DNA of 50,918 nt, taken from contig NZ_JABFMW010000028.1 of NCBI RefSeq assembly GCF_013359725.1, positions 1 through 50,918 of the forward strand, read 5' to 3'. Of this stretch, positions 42,112 through 50,918 are shown piece after piece. Position 1 is the stretch's first letter, and each line of letters opens with the position of its first letter. The notes below the pieces were generated by a model, which worked only from the letters and a program-made list of their open reading frames with translations, made no database searches and was not told where the DNA came from. The DNA is from Pseudarthrobacter sp. C4D7. Its GTDB lineage: Bacteria > Actinomycetota > Actinomycetes > Actinomycetales > Micrococcaceae. Position numbers and translations under genes: made by a program.

Positions 42112-43464
42112 ATGAAAGTTAGCCAGAAACGGACCGCGAAGCTGCGGATCGGGGCTCTCGGCGTGATTACCGCTGCGGCGGTAGCGTTGAGCGGCTGCGC
42201 TGCCGGCGCACCTCAGAACGAGTCAGGCAAGAAGACGCTGAATGCGATTTTCCTTCCTGCCGACTGGGGCAAGGTCGTGCAGGAGAAACTCGCTCCCGAG
42301 TATGAGAAGGAAACCGGGGTGAAGGTGAATGTCGAACTTGTGGGTCGGGATGCGATCCACGAAAAGATGGCCACTCTGTTCGCCGGGCAGGACTCCAGTT
42401 ACGACATCTTCAACGTTGACTACAACTGGATTCCGGAATTCGGTAAGGGCGGCCACTTGGTTCCCCTGGACAACGCGATCCAGGACAAAGAGGACTTTCT
42501 ACCGCTGAGCCTCAAGGTCGCCACTTGGGATAACAAACTCCTGGGAATTCCGCAGACGGTCCACCCGGCGACGCTCTGGTATAACAGCGCACTTTATGGC
42601 GATCAGTCGATGAAGGACCAGTACCAGGCCGAAACCGGGCGTGCGCTTGCTGTACCGAAGACCATGGACGAGTGGCTAACCCAGGTTAAGTTCTTCAACG
42701 GCAAGACATTCAAGGGCCAGAAGCTTTCAGGCTGGGCCGCGCAGGCCGCCAAGGGCTTTGGCAACGTGCATACGTGGCTGAGCTTCGCCTATTCCTTCGG
42801 CTGCAATCCGTTCAACGCCGACTTCACGAAATCGACTCTGACGACGCCTGAGTGCATCGGGGCCACCGAGCGTTGGTCCGAGATGATGAAGTACATGCCC
42901 GCGGGAGCCAACGACTTCACGTACGACAGTGTTACTACCGCGGCGCAGCAGGGCTCGATCGCTACAGCCATCCAGTGGTCCTGGGGCCAGACCGCCACCG
43001 ACAACCCGTCCGCGTCCAAGACCGTAGGGGACTGGCAGATGACGACGATTCCGACGGGCCCGACCGGGATCAGTTCGGCGCATCTAGCAGAATGGGTGAT
43101 CTCGGTATCCAAGTACTCCAAGAACACCGAGGAGGCCACGAAGTTCGCTGTTTGGCTCGAGTCGAAGAAAAACGACGTTCTGCAGGCAAACAATGGCGGA
43201 GGCGACCCTGTGCGCGCCTCCAGCTACTCTGACCCGACCTTGACCGAGCAGAAGATCGAGGGCAACGGAGCTGCCCGCTTCCGGCGTCTGCCCACGACTC
43301 TGGAGGCGATGAAGACGGCACAGCCCAGGCCTTTCTTCCCCGGCGAAGAAAGCTGGGAAACGGCCCTGAGCACCGAACTCAGCGCCATTTCGCTGGGCCA
43401 GCGCGGTGTACAAGAGGGTCTGTCCCGCGCTAACGACGCCATAGACAAGAACCTCTCCCAGTAA
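42112..43464 (+). CDS. ABC-transporter sugar-binding lipoprotein (450 aa)
   Basis: The start is the ATG at 42112; an ATG six codons earlier lacks a ribosome site. The signal is lipoprotein-type with lipobox LSGC and lipidated Cys29. The mature part is a family 1 extracellular solute-binding protein (LNAIFLPADWGKVV, EKMATLFAGQDSSYDIFNVDY, PQTVHPATLWYNSALYG). It captures the substrate outside the membrane. Its stop overlaps the first permease start (TAATG). Confidence 0.92.
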   Translation: MKVSQKRTAKLRIGALGVITAAAVALSGCAAGAPQNESGKKTLNAIFLPADWGKVVQEKLAPEYEKETGVKVNVELVGRDAIHEKMATLFAGQDSSYDIFNVDYNWIPEFGKGGHLVPLDNAIQDKEDFLPLSLKVATWDNKLLGIPQTVHPATLWYNSALYGDQSMKDQYQAETGRALAVPKTMDEWLTQVKFFNGKTFKGQKLSGWAAQAAKGFGNVHTWLSFAYSFGCNPFNADFTKSTLTTPECIGATERWSEMMKYMPAGANDFTYDSVTTAAQQGSIATAIQWSWGQTATDNPSASKTVGDWQMTTIPTGPTGISSAHLAEWVISVSKYSKNTEEATKFAVWLESKKNDVLQANNGGGDPVRASSYSDPTLTEQKIEGNGAARFRRLPTTLEAMKTAQPRPFFPGEESWETALSTELSAISLGQRGVQEGLSRANDAIDKNLSQ

Positions 43465-44396
43465 TGACCACATCAATTACAGAGTCTCGGGTGTCCCGGA
43501 AAGCCGCTCGGCCTTCCGGGGCCCCCGGGGGGCGCCGACCCAAGAAACTCGGACGCTACTTCGCGATGTCTCCCGGCCTGCTCTTTTTGGCCGCGCTCTC
43601 CCTTTACCCCACGCTCTACTCACTCGTCGTCTCCTTCACGCGGTGGAACCTGTCGAGCGGTGAAGCGGCCCGCTTCGTCGGCGTTGACAACTTTGTCGGT
43701 CTGCTGACCGACGGGCTGTTCTGGAACTCGGTTCGCGTAACCCTGGTGTTCGTGTTCTTCTCGGTGCTGATAGAGCTTGCTCTTAGCTTTGGGCTGGCTC
43801 TTCTCTTCTTCCGCGGCTTTCCGGGGGATAAGTTGCTCCGGGCCTTGATCATGATGCCTATGCTCTGCGCGCCGGTGGTCGTGGGCCTGCTGGCCCGCTT
43901 CAGCCTTGAACCCACGTACGGGATCGTCAATCAACTTATGCGGAGCATTGGTCTTCCAACCACGGAATTCCTAGGGAATGTCGACCTGGCGCTGCCAACG
44001 CTGATAGCCATCGACGTTTGGCAGTGGACGCCGTTCCTGTTCCTCATATTGCTCGCCGCCATGCAGGGCCTCCCCGAGGAGGTCATCGAGGCATCCAAGA
44101 TCGACGGCGCTTCGTGGCCCCGCATTATCTGGCACCAGTTTCTTCCGCTGCTGCGCTACCCGATCCTTGTGGGCGTGCTCCTGCGGCTCATTGATTCATT
44201 CCGTGTCTACGACATCGTCTACATGACGACCCGTGGCGGACCGGTTGATGCAACTTCGACCATGTCCTGGCAGATCTACAACGTGGGGTTCCGCGCTTTC
44301 AATATCTCGTACGCCGCCGCGTTCTCGTGGCTGCTGCTCCTGCTCGTTCTACTGGCCGCCAATTCGCTCATGCGGCGAATGGTCGCACGCTCTTGA
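43464..44396 (+). CDS. Sugar ABC transporter permease 1 (MalF/UgpA type)
   Basis: Six hydrophobic helices follow a basic N-terminus (KKLGRYFAMSPGLLFLAAL). The EAA loop that contacts the ATPase is EVIEASKIDGASWPRIIWHQF (about 205-225, first 20 residues given in outline). Length 310 aa is usual. It forms the channel with the next permease. The overlap with the binding-protein gene supports co-translation. Confidence 0.92.
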   Translation: MTTSITESRVSRKAARPSGAPGGRRPKKLGRYFAMSPGLLFLAALSLYPTLYSLVVSFTRWNLSSGEAARFVGVDNFVGLLTDGLFWNSVRVTLVFVFFSVLIELALSFGLALLFFRGFPGDKLLRALIMMPMLCAPVVVGLLARFSLEPTYGIVNQLMRSIGLPTTEFLGNVDLALPTLIAIDVWQWTPFLFLILLAAMQGLPEEVIEASKIDGASWPRIIWHQFLPLLRYPILVGVLLRLIDSFRVYDIVYMTTRGGPVDATSTMSWQIYNVGFRAFNISYAAAFSWLLLLLVLLAANSLMRRMVARS

Positions 44397-44407
44397 AGGG
44401 TCCCGTC

Positions 44408-45244
44408 ATGTCCGTAGCGCATCGCCGCAGCATCAACTGGAACGTGGGAGTGCGTGCCGCCGTGGCCGTCATCTGCACGTTTCTCTTCATCGCCCCCGTC
44501 CTGTGGATGGTCACGACGGCCTTCAAAACCGGAAACCAGGCATTCTCCGGAGAAATCCACTGGTTCTTCACACCCACCCTTGAAAACTTCAATGAAGTTC
44601 TCGGCGGTACCAGGCTCACCTACGCGCTGATCAACAGCCTGCAGGTATCAGTGATTTCCTCCGTCGTGGCGATTCTGCTCGCCTCCGGCATCGCCTACCC
44701 CTTGGCCCGACATGAGTTCAGGGGCAGGGATCAGATCGCGGGAACAATCCTGTCCCTGCGCATCGTGCCTCCGATCGTGACCATCATCCCGCTGTTCCTG
44801 GTCATGCGGACCATCGGCCTGAACGGTTCGCTGCTCTCCATCATCATTCTTCACGTCTTCATGAACCTGCCGCTGGCTGTCTGGCTGCTGCGCGGCTTCT
44901 ACGAAGACGTTCCTAAGGAAATTGAGGAAGCAGGGGCTATCGACGGCCTGGGCAACATCGGAATCTTTTTCCGAATGGTCCTCCCGCTGGCCATGCCAGG
45001 CGTCGCCTCAACTGCACTCCTGTGCTTCGTTTTCTCCTGGAACGAGTTTCTCTTTGCGAGCGTCCTGTCCAACGCCGGCAGCCAAACCGTCACAGTGGCC
45101 CTCACTCAGTATGTGACCCCGGTGGGGACGGAGTGGACCTTGATCATGGCGGCGGGAACCGTAGTGGCGGTTCCGGTATGGCTGGCAGCACTGGCCGCCC
45201 AGAAATACCTCGTCCGCGGTCTCTCCCTCGGCGCGGTCAAATAA
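44408..45244 (+). CDS. Sugar ABC transporter permease 2 (MalG/UgpE type)
   Basis: The start at 44408 (MSVAHRRSINW) has GAAGGG upstream. Six helices and a clear EAA loop (EIEEAGAIDGLGNIGIFF) are present in 278 residues. No ABC ATPase gene follows or lies elsewhere in the window. In actinobacteria one MsiK-like ATPase encoded elsewhere often serves many sugar importers, which would explain the absence. Confidence 0.92.
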   Translation: MSVAHRRSINWNVGVRAAVAVICTFLFIAPVLWMVTTAFKTGNQAFSGEIHWFFTPTLENFNEVLGGTRLTYALINSLQVSVISSVVAILLASGIAYPLARHEFRGRDQIAGTILSLRIVPPIVTIIPLFLVMRTIGLNGSLLSIIILHVFMNLPLAVWLLRGFYEDVPKEIEEAGAIDGLGNIGIFFRMVLPLAMPGVASTALLCFVFSWNEFLFASVLSNAGSQTVTVALTQYVTPVGTEWTLIMAAGTVVAVPVWLAALAAQKYLVRGLSLGAVK

Positions 45245-45282
45245 CGCGCCCCTCCAAATACAGCCTGAAAGGCAGTTCAAAC

Positions 45283-46122
45283 ATGTTCCGTTATACCTAC
45301 AACACCCTCGTCTACGGCAGCGAACCCATCGAAACCGGCATTGAGCGTATCGCCAAAGCCGGCTATAACGGCGTCGAACTGGTCGGGGAACCAGAACAAC
45401 AGGACGAAGCCGCTCTCCGTTCCGCCCTTAACCAGCATCAGGTAAGTGCCTCGTCCATCGTCAGTATCTACACGCCGGAACGCGACATCGTCAGCTCGAC
45501 CCCCGAGGTCCGCGCGAACGCCATCAAATACGTCAAGGGAAACATCGATTACGCAGCAAGGCTGAGTGCTGAAGTCGTAACGTTCACTCCCACGGCATGC
45601 ATGAAGATCGTGCCCGAAGCAGACATCAAACAAGAATGGGCATGGGCCGTTGAAGCCGCAACCGAGCTCGCGGCATACGCAGGGGACAACGGCGTGCGCC
45701 TGGCCCTGGAACCGTGGAACCGCTACGAGACGTACCTCATCAACAGAACCGAACAGGCACTGCAGTTCCTGGACGAAGTCGACAGCCCGCACATCGGTTA
45801 TATGGTCGACACCTTCCACATGTCCATCGAAGAACGCGACATCGCAGAGTCCATCCGCAAAGCAGGAAACCGCTTGGCACATGTCCATCTCGCCGACAGC
45901 AACCGGGCTGCCCCCGGATACGGGCACTTGGACTTCGAACCCATCATCCAGGCAATCCTCGACGCCGAATACAAAGGCTGGATCTCCTACGAGCTGCTGC
46001 CCGCAGCCGGAGACGTTTGGGGCGTGCTGAGCGGTGCCGGAGCACCCGAGTTCAAAGACGAATACACCGGGGCGGCAATTCAGCACACGCGTGCGATCGA
46101 ACGCCGTCTGGGAGGCCTGTAA
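45283..46122 (+). CDS. Sugar isomerase/epimerase, TIM barrel (279 aa)
   Basis: The ATG at 45283 has GAAAGG upstream. Xylose-isomerase-like TIM barrel with four metal ligands: E143 (LEPWNR), D176 (MVDTFHM), H202 (AHVHLAD) and E237 (ISYELLP). The spacing and the DTFHMSIEE block match D-tagatose 3-epimerase/inosose isomerase relatives. It shares many residues with the next gene, so the pair probably arose by duplication. Stop and next start overlap (TAATG). Substrate not determinable. Confidence 0.85.
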   Translation: MFRYTYNTLVYGSEPIETGIERIAKAGYNGVELVGEPEQQDEAALRSALNQHQVSASSIVSIYTPERDIVSSTPEVRANAIKYVKGNIDYAARLSAEVVTFTPTACMKIVPEADIKQEWAWAVEAATELAAYAGDNGVRLALEPWNRYETYLINRTEQALQFLDEVDSPHIGYMVDTFHMSIEERDIAESIRKAGNRLAHVHLADSNRAAPGYGHLDFEPIIQAILDAEYKGWISYELLPAAGDVWGVLSGAGAPEFKDEYTGAAIQHTRAIERRLGGL

Positions 46123-46991
46123 TGCCGGCCAATCCCATCGGGCTCAGCACCTTCATCCTCGCCTCACCCTTCTCCGTCGAGGAGGCGTGGGCCTTCGACC
46201 GTGTAGCGGAGCTCGGCTACGACGTCATCGAAGTGTGTATCGAGGACCCGCAAAGGATCACGCCAGAATGGCTCGTCCAGGAATCCCAGAGGACAGGGAT
46301 CGACGTCGGAATTTGCGGCGCGTTTGGTCCTGACCGGGACGTGTCAGATCCCGATTCCCACCGGCGTGAGAACGGCATCGCCTACCTTCGCGGCTGCATT
46401 GACGTAGCAGCGGCAGTCGGTTCACCTCATGTTGCCGGGCCCATGTTCTCTGCGACGGGCAGGGCAGAACTCTTGGAAGCCGCTGAGCGCCAGGCCCGGT
46501 GGCAAAACAGCGTGGAAAGCCTGCGCGCCGTAGCCGACTACGCCGCCGATCGCGGAGTAAGACTCGCCATCGAGCCGCTCAACCGCTTTGAAACGGACAT
46601 GGTCAACACCGTCGAACAAGGGCTGAACCTGTGCGATGACATTGGCAGGGAAAACGTGGGACTTCTTGTCGACACGTTCCACATGAACATCGAAGAAAAA
46701 GACATTGCCGATGCGGTCCGTAAGGCCGGATCGCGGATCTTCCACGTTCAGGTCTCAGAAAATGACAGGGGTACCCCCGGATCGGGCCACGTCCCTTGGG
46801 ACACCTTTTTCCAGTCGCTGCAGGACATCAAGTACTCAGGTCAGATCGTGGTCGAGTCATTCCTGCCCACCGTGAAGGAAATCGCCCGAGCCGTCTCGCT
46901 GTGGCGTCCTGTGGCGCCATCAATGGAAAGCCTCTCGGAAGACGGTTTGGCTTTTATCAAAACCATGCTGAGCGAAAGATCTCAGCTATAA
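46122..46991 (+). CDS. D-tagatose/D-psicose 3-epimerase-like enzyme (289 aa)
   Basis: TIM barrel with E151 (AIEPLNRFETD), D184 (LVDTFHMNIEE), H208 (FHVQVSEND) and E245 (IVVESF), almost the exact positions (152, 185, 211, 246) known for D-tagatose 3-epimerase. The Mn-dependent reaction inverts C3 of ketohexoses or related ketoses. It overlaps the preceding isomerase gene by one base. Two successive epimerases suggest an unusual sugar needing stereochemical conversion before entry into central metabolism. Confidence 0.88.
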   Translation: MPANPIGLSTFILASPFSVEEAWAFDRVAELGYDVIEVCIEDPQRITPEWLVQESQRTGIDVGICGAFGPDRDVSDPDSHRRENGIAYLRGCIDVAAAVGSPHVAGPMFSATGRAELLEAAERQARWQNSVESLRAVADYAADRGVRLAIEPLNRFETDMVNTVEQGLNLCDDIGRENVGLLVDTFHMNIEEKDIADAVRKAGSRIFHVQVSENDRGTPGSGHVPWDTFFQSLQDIKYSGQIVVESFLPTVKEIARAVSLWRPVAPSMESLSEDGLAFIKTMLSERSQL

Positions 46992-47114
46992 CAGCAATGC
47001 CCCGGATCACCTGCGGGGCTAGCGCGCGCCCTCCAGTGATCGGTCGATAGCCTCACCCGGATCCTGTCAGCGCTGCACCCACCGCCTCACGAACCCATGA
47101 GAAAGGACAGCACG

Positions 47115-48266
47115 ATGTCCCACCCAAGCAACCCTCCCAAACCCCTTGGGGTGGCCGCGATTGGTTATGCCTTCATGGGCAAGGCCCATTCCAACGCGTG
47201 GCGGAATGTGGCCAGCTTCTTCGACGTCCCGGCCTTCGAGCAGAAGGTCCTGGTAGGCCGGGACGCCGACGCCGTGGCGGAGGCAGCCGCGAAGTATGGC
47301 TGGGCCGAATCGGCCACGGACTGGCGGACCGTGATCACCCGGGACGACATCGACATTGTGGATATTTGCGCCCCTGGCTGGATGCACGCCGAGATCGCTG
47401 TCGCCGCACTGGAGGCAGGCAAGCACGTGCTGGTGGAAAAACCGCTGGCGAACACCCTGGCCGAGGCCGAACTCATGACCGCCGCGGCCGCTAAGGCCCG
47501 GGCCAGGGGCGTGCAGTCGATGATCGGCTTTAACTACCGCCGCGTCCCGGCCCTGGCCTTGGCCAGGGAGCTGATCGCGGAAGGCCGGCTGGGCACGGTC
47601 CGGCACGTCCGCGCGGCCTATTTGCAGGACTGGCTCGCCGACGCCCAGGCGCCCATGACGTGGCGGCTCCAGAAGGAAACCGCCGGGTCCGGCGCGCTCG
47701 GGGACATCGCCAGCCACGCCATCGACCAGGTCCTCTTCCTCCTGGGCGACCAGGTCACCGAGGTCAGCGGCCGGCTGAACACCTTCGTGGGCCGCCGCCC
47801 CGGCGCTGCGGGCACCGAGCAGGTAACGGTCGACGACGCCGCCTGGGCCACGCTGTCCCTCACCTCCGGGGCCATCGCCTCAGTGGAGGTGTCCCGGGTG
47901 GCCACCGGCAGGAAGAACTCGCTGCAGATCGAGGTGTACGGCGAGAAGGGCAGCCTCCTGTTCGACCTGGAAAACCTCAACGAGCTCGGCTTCCTTGACG
48001 CCACGCTGCCCGTCCGGGAACAGGGCTTCCGCCGGATCCTGGTCAACGAGCCGGAGCACCCGTATCTCGGCGCGTGGTGGCCGCAGGGGCATATCATCGG
48101 CTGGGAACACACCTTCACGCACCAGGTCCGCGACTTCCTCACCGCCATCATGGACGGAACGCAGCCGTCGCCGTCGTTCGAAGAAGGACTGAACGTCCAG
48201 CACATCCTCAGTGCCGTGGAGGAATCCGCAGCCAATAAGAGCACCCTCACCGTCGTGCGCCACTAG
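47115..48266 (+). CDS. Gfo/Idh/MocA-family oxidoreductase (383 aa)
   Basis: The start is ATG 47115 with AAAGGA upstream. The NAD-binding fold begins AAIGYAFMGKAHSNAW (residues 14-29); the family motif EKPLA lies at 108-112, followed by the C-terminal alpha/beta substrate domain (GSGALGDIASHAIDQ). Such enzymes oxidise the hydroxyl of inositols or sugars. With the isomerases beside it, an inositol- or keto-sugar pathway is likely. Codon use is strongly GC-rich from here to 49.3 kb, slightly higher than upstream. Confidence 0.9.
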   Translation: MSHPSNPPKPLGVAAIGYAFMGKAHSNAWRNVASFFDVPAFEQKVLVGRDADAVAEAAAKYGWAESATDWRTVITRDDIDIVDICAPGWMHAEIAVAALEAGKHVLVEKPLANTLAEAELMTAAAAKARARGVQSMIGFNYRRVPALALARELIAEGRLGTVRHVRAAYLQDWLADAQAPMTWRLQKETAGSGALGDIASHAIDQVLFLLGDQVTEVSGRLNTFVGRRPGAAGTEQVTVDDAAWATLSLTSGAIASVEVSRVATGRKNSLQIEVYGEKGSLLFDLENLNELGFLDATLPVREQGFRRILVNEPEHPYLGAWWPQGHIIGWEHTFTHQVRDFLTAIMDGTQPSPSFEEGLNVQHILSAVEESAANKSTLTVVRH

Positions 48267-48289
48267 CGCCCCACCACCAAGGAGCCCCC

Positions 48290-49291
48290 ATGCCCCGCCC
48301 CTTCACCCTGTTCACCGGCCAGTGGGCCGACCTGCCCTTCGAAGAAGTCGCGCGCCTGGCCTCCGGCTGGGGCTACGACGGACTGGAAATCGCCGTCTCC
48401 GGCGACCACCTGGACGCCTGGCGCTGGGACGAACCCGGCTACGTCGAGTCCAAACTCGAGATCCTGGACAAGTACAACCTCAAAGTCTGGGCCATCTCCA
48501 ACCACCTCAAGGGCCAGGCAGTCTGCGATGACCCCATCGACTTCCGGCACCAGGCCATCGTCGGCTCCAAAGTCTGGGGCGACGGCGACCCCGAAGGAGT
48601 CCGCACCCGCGCCGCCGAGGAAATGAAACACACCGCCCGGCTCGCCAAAGCACTGGGCGTGGACACCGTGGTCGGGTTCACCGGCTCCGCCATCTGGCAG
48701 TACGTGGCCATGTTCCCGCCCGTCCCGGAAAAAGTCATCGACGCCGGCTACCAGGACTTCGCCGACCGCTGGAACCCCATCCTGGACGTCTTCGACGAAC
48801 AAGGCGTCCGGTTCGCCCACGAAGTCCACCCCTCCGAGATCGCCTACGACTACTGGACCACCGTCCGCACCCTCGAAGCGATCGGCCACCGCGAAGCATT
48901 CGGCCTGAACTGGGACCCCTCGCACATGATGTGGCAAGGCATCGACCCCGTCTCCTTCATCTGGGACTTCAAGGACCGGATCTACCACGTGGACTGCAAG
49001 GACACCAAGATCCGCCAAACCGGACGCAACACCGTCATGGGCTCCCACCTGCCCTGGGGCGACCCCCGCCGCGGCTGGGACTTCGTCTCCGCCGGCCGCG
49101 GCGACGTCCCCTGGGAAGCCTCCTTCCGGGCCCTGACCGCCATCGGCTACGACGGCCCCATCTCCGTGGAATGGGAAGACGCCGGCATGGACCGCCTCCA
49201 CGGCGCCCCCGAAGCCCTCGCCGCCCTCAAGAAATACGACTTCCCCGCCTCCCAAACCAGCTTCGACGCCGCCTTCAACAGCAAGGACTGA
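48290..49291 (+). CDS. Sugar phosphate isomerase/epimerase-type TIM barrel (333 aa)
   Basis: The start MPRPFTLFTGQWADLPFEEV is characteristic of a subgroup often encoded next to Gfo/Idh/MocA dehydrogenases. Metal-ligand blocks are HEVHPSEIAYDYW, NWDPSHMMWQG, YHVDCKDTK and SVEWEDAGMDR. It is larger than the two epimerases upstream and distinct from them. It lies 23 nt after the dehydrogenase and probably works with it on the same keto-sugar or inosose. The long open frame on the opposite strand is a composition artefact. Confidence 0.87.
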   Translation: MPRPFTLFTGQWADLPFEEVARLASGWGYDGLEIAVSGDHLDAWRWDEPGYVESKLEILDKYNLKVWAISNHLKGQAVCDDPIDFRHQAIVGSKVWGDGDPEGVRTRAAEEMKHTARLAKALGVDTVVGFTGSAIWQYVAMFPPVPEKVIDAGYQDFADRWNPILDVFDEQGVRFAHEVHPSEIAYDYWTTVRTLEAIGHREAFGLNWDPSHMMWQGIDPVSFIWDFKDRIYHVDCKDTKIRQTGRNTVMGSHLPWGDPRRGWDFVSAGRGDVPWEASFRALTAIGYDGPISVEWEDAGMDRLHGAPEALAALKKYDFPASQTSFDAAFNSKD

Positions 49292-49309
49292 GGGCGCGGT
49301 GGCCTTTAG

Positions 49310-49447
49310 ACGCTTATAGGCGGTGCGCCCGAACCGACCATCCCGTGGGGACAGGACAACGCGAACACCCCGCTTATCGGCTTTGACATTGAAGGCACCG
49401 AAGTCATTGGAGGCCTCGTAGACCAAGGTAAAGGCAAGTTCCTCTGA
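49310..49447 (+). pseudogene. Short protein remnant, family not identified
   Basis: An open stretch of 45 codons ends in TGA and encodes protein-like sequence (IPWGQDNANTPLIGFDIEG, then TEVIGGLVDQGKGKFL) that has no start codon and is preceded by a stop. It looks like the C-terminus of a deleted gene. The rest of the gap to 49607 contains two small hairpins (GCCTGC/GCAGGC near 49466 and TCGCCT/AGGCGA near 49501) and nothing else. Confidence 0.45.
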
Positions 49448-49606
49448 GAACCGGCCTGCGGACCGCCTGCGCGGCAGGCATAGTCGTTGCGGCCATGCAA
49501 TCGCCTATCAGGCGACTCGTTGGATCGAAAACCCGACCGTAGGAATCAACCCAGTGGTTCGCCCCCCAGACCGTAGCAGCGGCCGATCCGCTTATCAGGA
49601 GCCAGT

Positions 49607-50065
49607 ATGTGTCTTCACAGCCATGGACAGGTTAGTGTTCAACCACCCCACCTAGTTAGAGCAGATCTCTCGCTGTCCGAGCAGGATTGCTTCCTTGAAT
49701 TTGAGTACTGCGGGGAACTTCCCTGCAAGGGCACCGTCATCATGGGGGTAGAAATGGCCATTGGACACCGCGGGAACGTCAGGCACTGCTGCGTCGAGTT
49801 CATGGACGGCGCGTCGGCAGGGACACTGACATACGATTTTCGTGGGCATTGGCAGGTTAACCATGGCGTAGCAGTATCAGCAACGAGGGCCAACACTGTG
49901 CGGGGGCGTTTTCCGTCTTGGTCTTTTCGGGGTCGGACGCCCGATGTGCCTCTCTCTGCGTTCGTTATCCACAACGGGGCGACGACAGACTGCGGCGTAT
50001 TCGTGTCCGAAGGCATGCCACCGACTGGTAAAGGATCACGCGGTTTCCACTTGGAGGCCTGCTGA
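49607..50065 (+). CDS. Possible hypothetical protein (152 aa)
   Basis: An uninterrupted frame with seven or more cysteines (FLEFEYCGELPCKG, HCCVEFMD, TTDCGVF) and no membrane segment. Its 3' end overlaps the convergent DeoR gene by 30 bp, and no good ribosome site precedes the ATG. Composition is mixed, so it may be a chance frame. No family recognised. Confidence 0.35.
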   Translation: MCLHSHGQVSVQPPHLVRADLSLSEQDCFLEFEYCGELPCKGTVIMGVEMAIGHRGNVRHCCVEFMDGASAGTLTYDFRGHWQVNHGVAVSATRANTVRGRFPSWSFRGRTPDVPLSAFVIHNGATTDCGVFVSEGMPPTGKGSRGFHLEAC

Positions 50066-50842
50066 TCGCAACGACGCAAGCATCTGAGGGTCGATGCCAC
50101 TGTCAGTGATAAGGAGGTCGACATCGGCGAGATCCGCATGTTTGCAGTTGCTGACCTTCCCGAACTTACTGTGGTCGGCCAGTAGTATGCGGCGCCGGGC
50201 GCTGGCGTGCATGAGCCGTTTCACGGCGGCTTCAGCTGCGTCCTGGGTAGTGAGGCCCCGATCGAGGGAGACGGCTGTTGTGCCGAGGAAAGCTATGTCG
50301 ACGTTGATGTCTGCTAGTGCCCGGGCTGCCCAGTCATCTACCTCAGCATAGGTGACCGGCCGGATGCGGCCGCCAAGGGTGTATACGGTCAGCAAGGGGG
50401 CGTCCATGAGAGCGATAGCTATAGAGAGCGTGTTGGTGTAGATCCTCAGGGTACGGTCCCGCGGCAGGATTTCGGCCAGCTTTGCTGTCGTGGATCCACC
50501 GTCGATGAGGACGGAGCCGTTGCCGGGCAGGTGCTGGAGGGCGGCCCGAGCGATGCGGGCCTTCTCCTCGGAAAGGGCGGTTCTCGCGGCCAGAGGAGGT
50601 TCATACGTGAGGCGTCCGACGGGGATCGCTCCGCCGTGCACGCGGCGAAGCAACCCGAGTTGCTCCAGGGCGACCAAGTCTTTGCGGACTGTCTCGTTCG
50701 TTACCCCAAGTTCCAGAGCGATGGCCGCGGCATCAGCACGACCATTTGACCGGAGAGTAGCGAGGATGAATTCTCTTCTTTGGTCAGCATATGGAATGCG
50801 CGTGTCCGGACGTCCGGTCGCCTGTTCTGCAGCTGGGGTCAT
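50036..50842 (-). CDS. DeoR/GlpR-family transcriptional regulator (268 aa)
   Basis: The N-terminal HTH covers about residues 20-75 (RREFILATLRSNGRADAAA, VTNETVRKDLVALEQLGLLRRVHGGA in outline). The DeoR sensor domain follows with GSVLIDGGSTTAKLA, GGRIRPVT, DIAFLGTTAVS and ILLADHSKFGK. These bind sugar phosphates and repress sugar genes. Its target may be a cluster beyond the window edge or the catabolic genes upstream. Confidence 0.92.
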   Translation of the reverse strand: MTPAAEQATGRPDTRIPYADQRREFILATLRSNGRADAAAIALELGVTNETVRKDLVALEQLGLLRRVHGGAIPVGRLTYEPPLAARTALSEEKARIARAALQHLPGNGSVLIDGGSTTAKLAEILPRDRTLRIYTNTLSIAIALMDAPLLTVYTLGGRIRPVTYAEVDDWAARALADINVDIAFLGTTAVSLDRGLTTQDAAEAAVKRLMHASARRRILLADHSKFGKVSNCKHADLADVDLLITDSGIDPQMLASLRSAGLQVETA

Positions 50843-50876
50843 GGCTACCTCCGATAGAGCGGCCTAGGGCGTGTCT

Positions 50877-50898
50877 CCTAAACCTGGGTTGGTTTAGG
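50877..50898. repeat. Hairpin CCTAAACC / GGTTTAGG near the right edge
   Basis: Eight-bp arms around TGGGTT, preceded by GGCGTGTCT. This could be the outer end of an insertion sequence that continues beyond the window or a DeoR promoter feature; there is too little sequence to decide. Confidence 0.4.
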
Positions 50899-50918
50899 CG
50901 GGATGCTTGATGGGTGTC

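Noticed and set aside
48263..49426. Minus-strand open frame of about 387 codons opposite the isomerase gene
   Set aside because: Antisense shadow of a recognisable TIM-barrel gene with Gly/Val/Asp-rich low-complexity product.
1..50918. tRNA, rRNA or riboswitch genes
   Set aside because: I looked for cloverleaf-type TTCGA loops and known riboswitch cores by eye and saw none convincing; a covariance-model search would be decisive.

Overview
The window looks like part of a large conjugative plasmid from a high-G+C actinobacterium, most probably Arthrobacter or a close relative (Micrococcaceae). This rests on protein families typical of that group (Lsr2, DUF4193, DUF6668, DUF4913, SCO6880-type conjugation proteins, prim-pol Rep), on GTG/TTG starts and on mostly high GC3. 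The genus is inference; no marker gene settles it. I saw no rRNA, tRNA or CRISPR.

Layout. 1-5 kb: a partial gene, a frameshifted ATP-dependent DNA ligase and unrecognised plasmid genes. 5.1-10 kb: accessory genes. These are a Z1-protein remnant, a DUF4193 zinc protein, a nucleotidyltransferase coupled to a tiny upstream ORF, and an ORC/STAND-like ATPase behind a 9-bp phased repeat array. The array and the first codons of that ATPase recur in broken form at 6.5 kb. 10-13 kb: an IS110 remnant, a metal-dependent amidohydrolase and a truncated resolvase. 13-14.3 kb: a membrane protein, a possible lipoprotein and a DUF309 protein.

14.5-18.1 kb is the maintenance module: a 49-nt palindrome, a small ParB-type partner, ParA, about 600 bp of GATAGC-type repeats (centromere and/or iterons) and a primase-polymerase-type Rep. 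18.2-30.4 kb is a compact Gram-positive type IV secretion module: CHAP wall hydrolase, lipoprotein, Mrp/MinD-like ATPase, pilin-like and anchor proteins, a TrbL/VirB6-like protein, SCO6880, VirB4 and VirD4. No relaxase is visible. Related ~135-bp sequences with DnaA-box-like motifs bracket 5.1-30.5 kb in inverted orientation, with a rearranged third piece at 31.2 kb.

31.5-36.3 kb is an AT-richer island beside Lsr2: a methyltransferase, a Nudix protein overlapping a two-helix membrane protein, and a MazG-like fusion overlapping a radical SAM enzyme. I recognise no described system in it; a nucleotide-centred or defence role is inference. An intact ISL3 element with an 8-bp target duplication follows. 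38-50.9 kb is a carbohydrate or polyol catabolic region: AraC and ROK regulators, a zinc dehydrogenase, an ABC importer without its ATPase, three TIM-barrel isomerases/epimerases, a Gfo/Idh/MocA oxidoreductase and a DeoR regulator.
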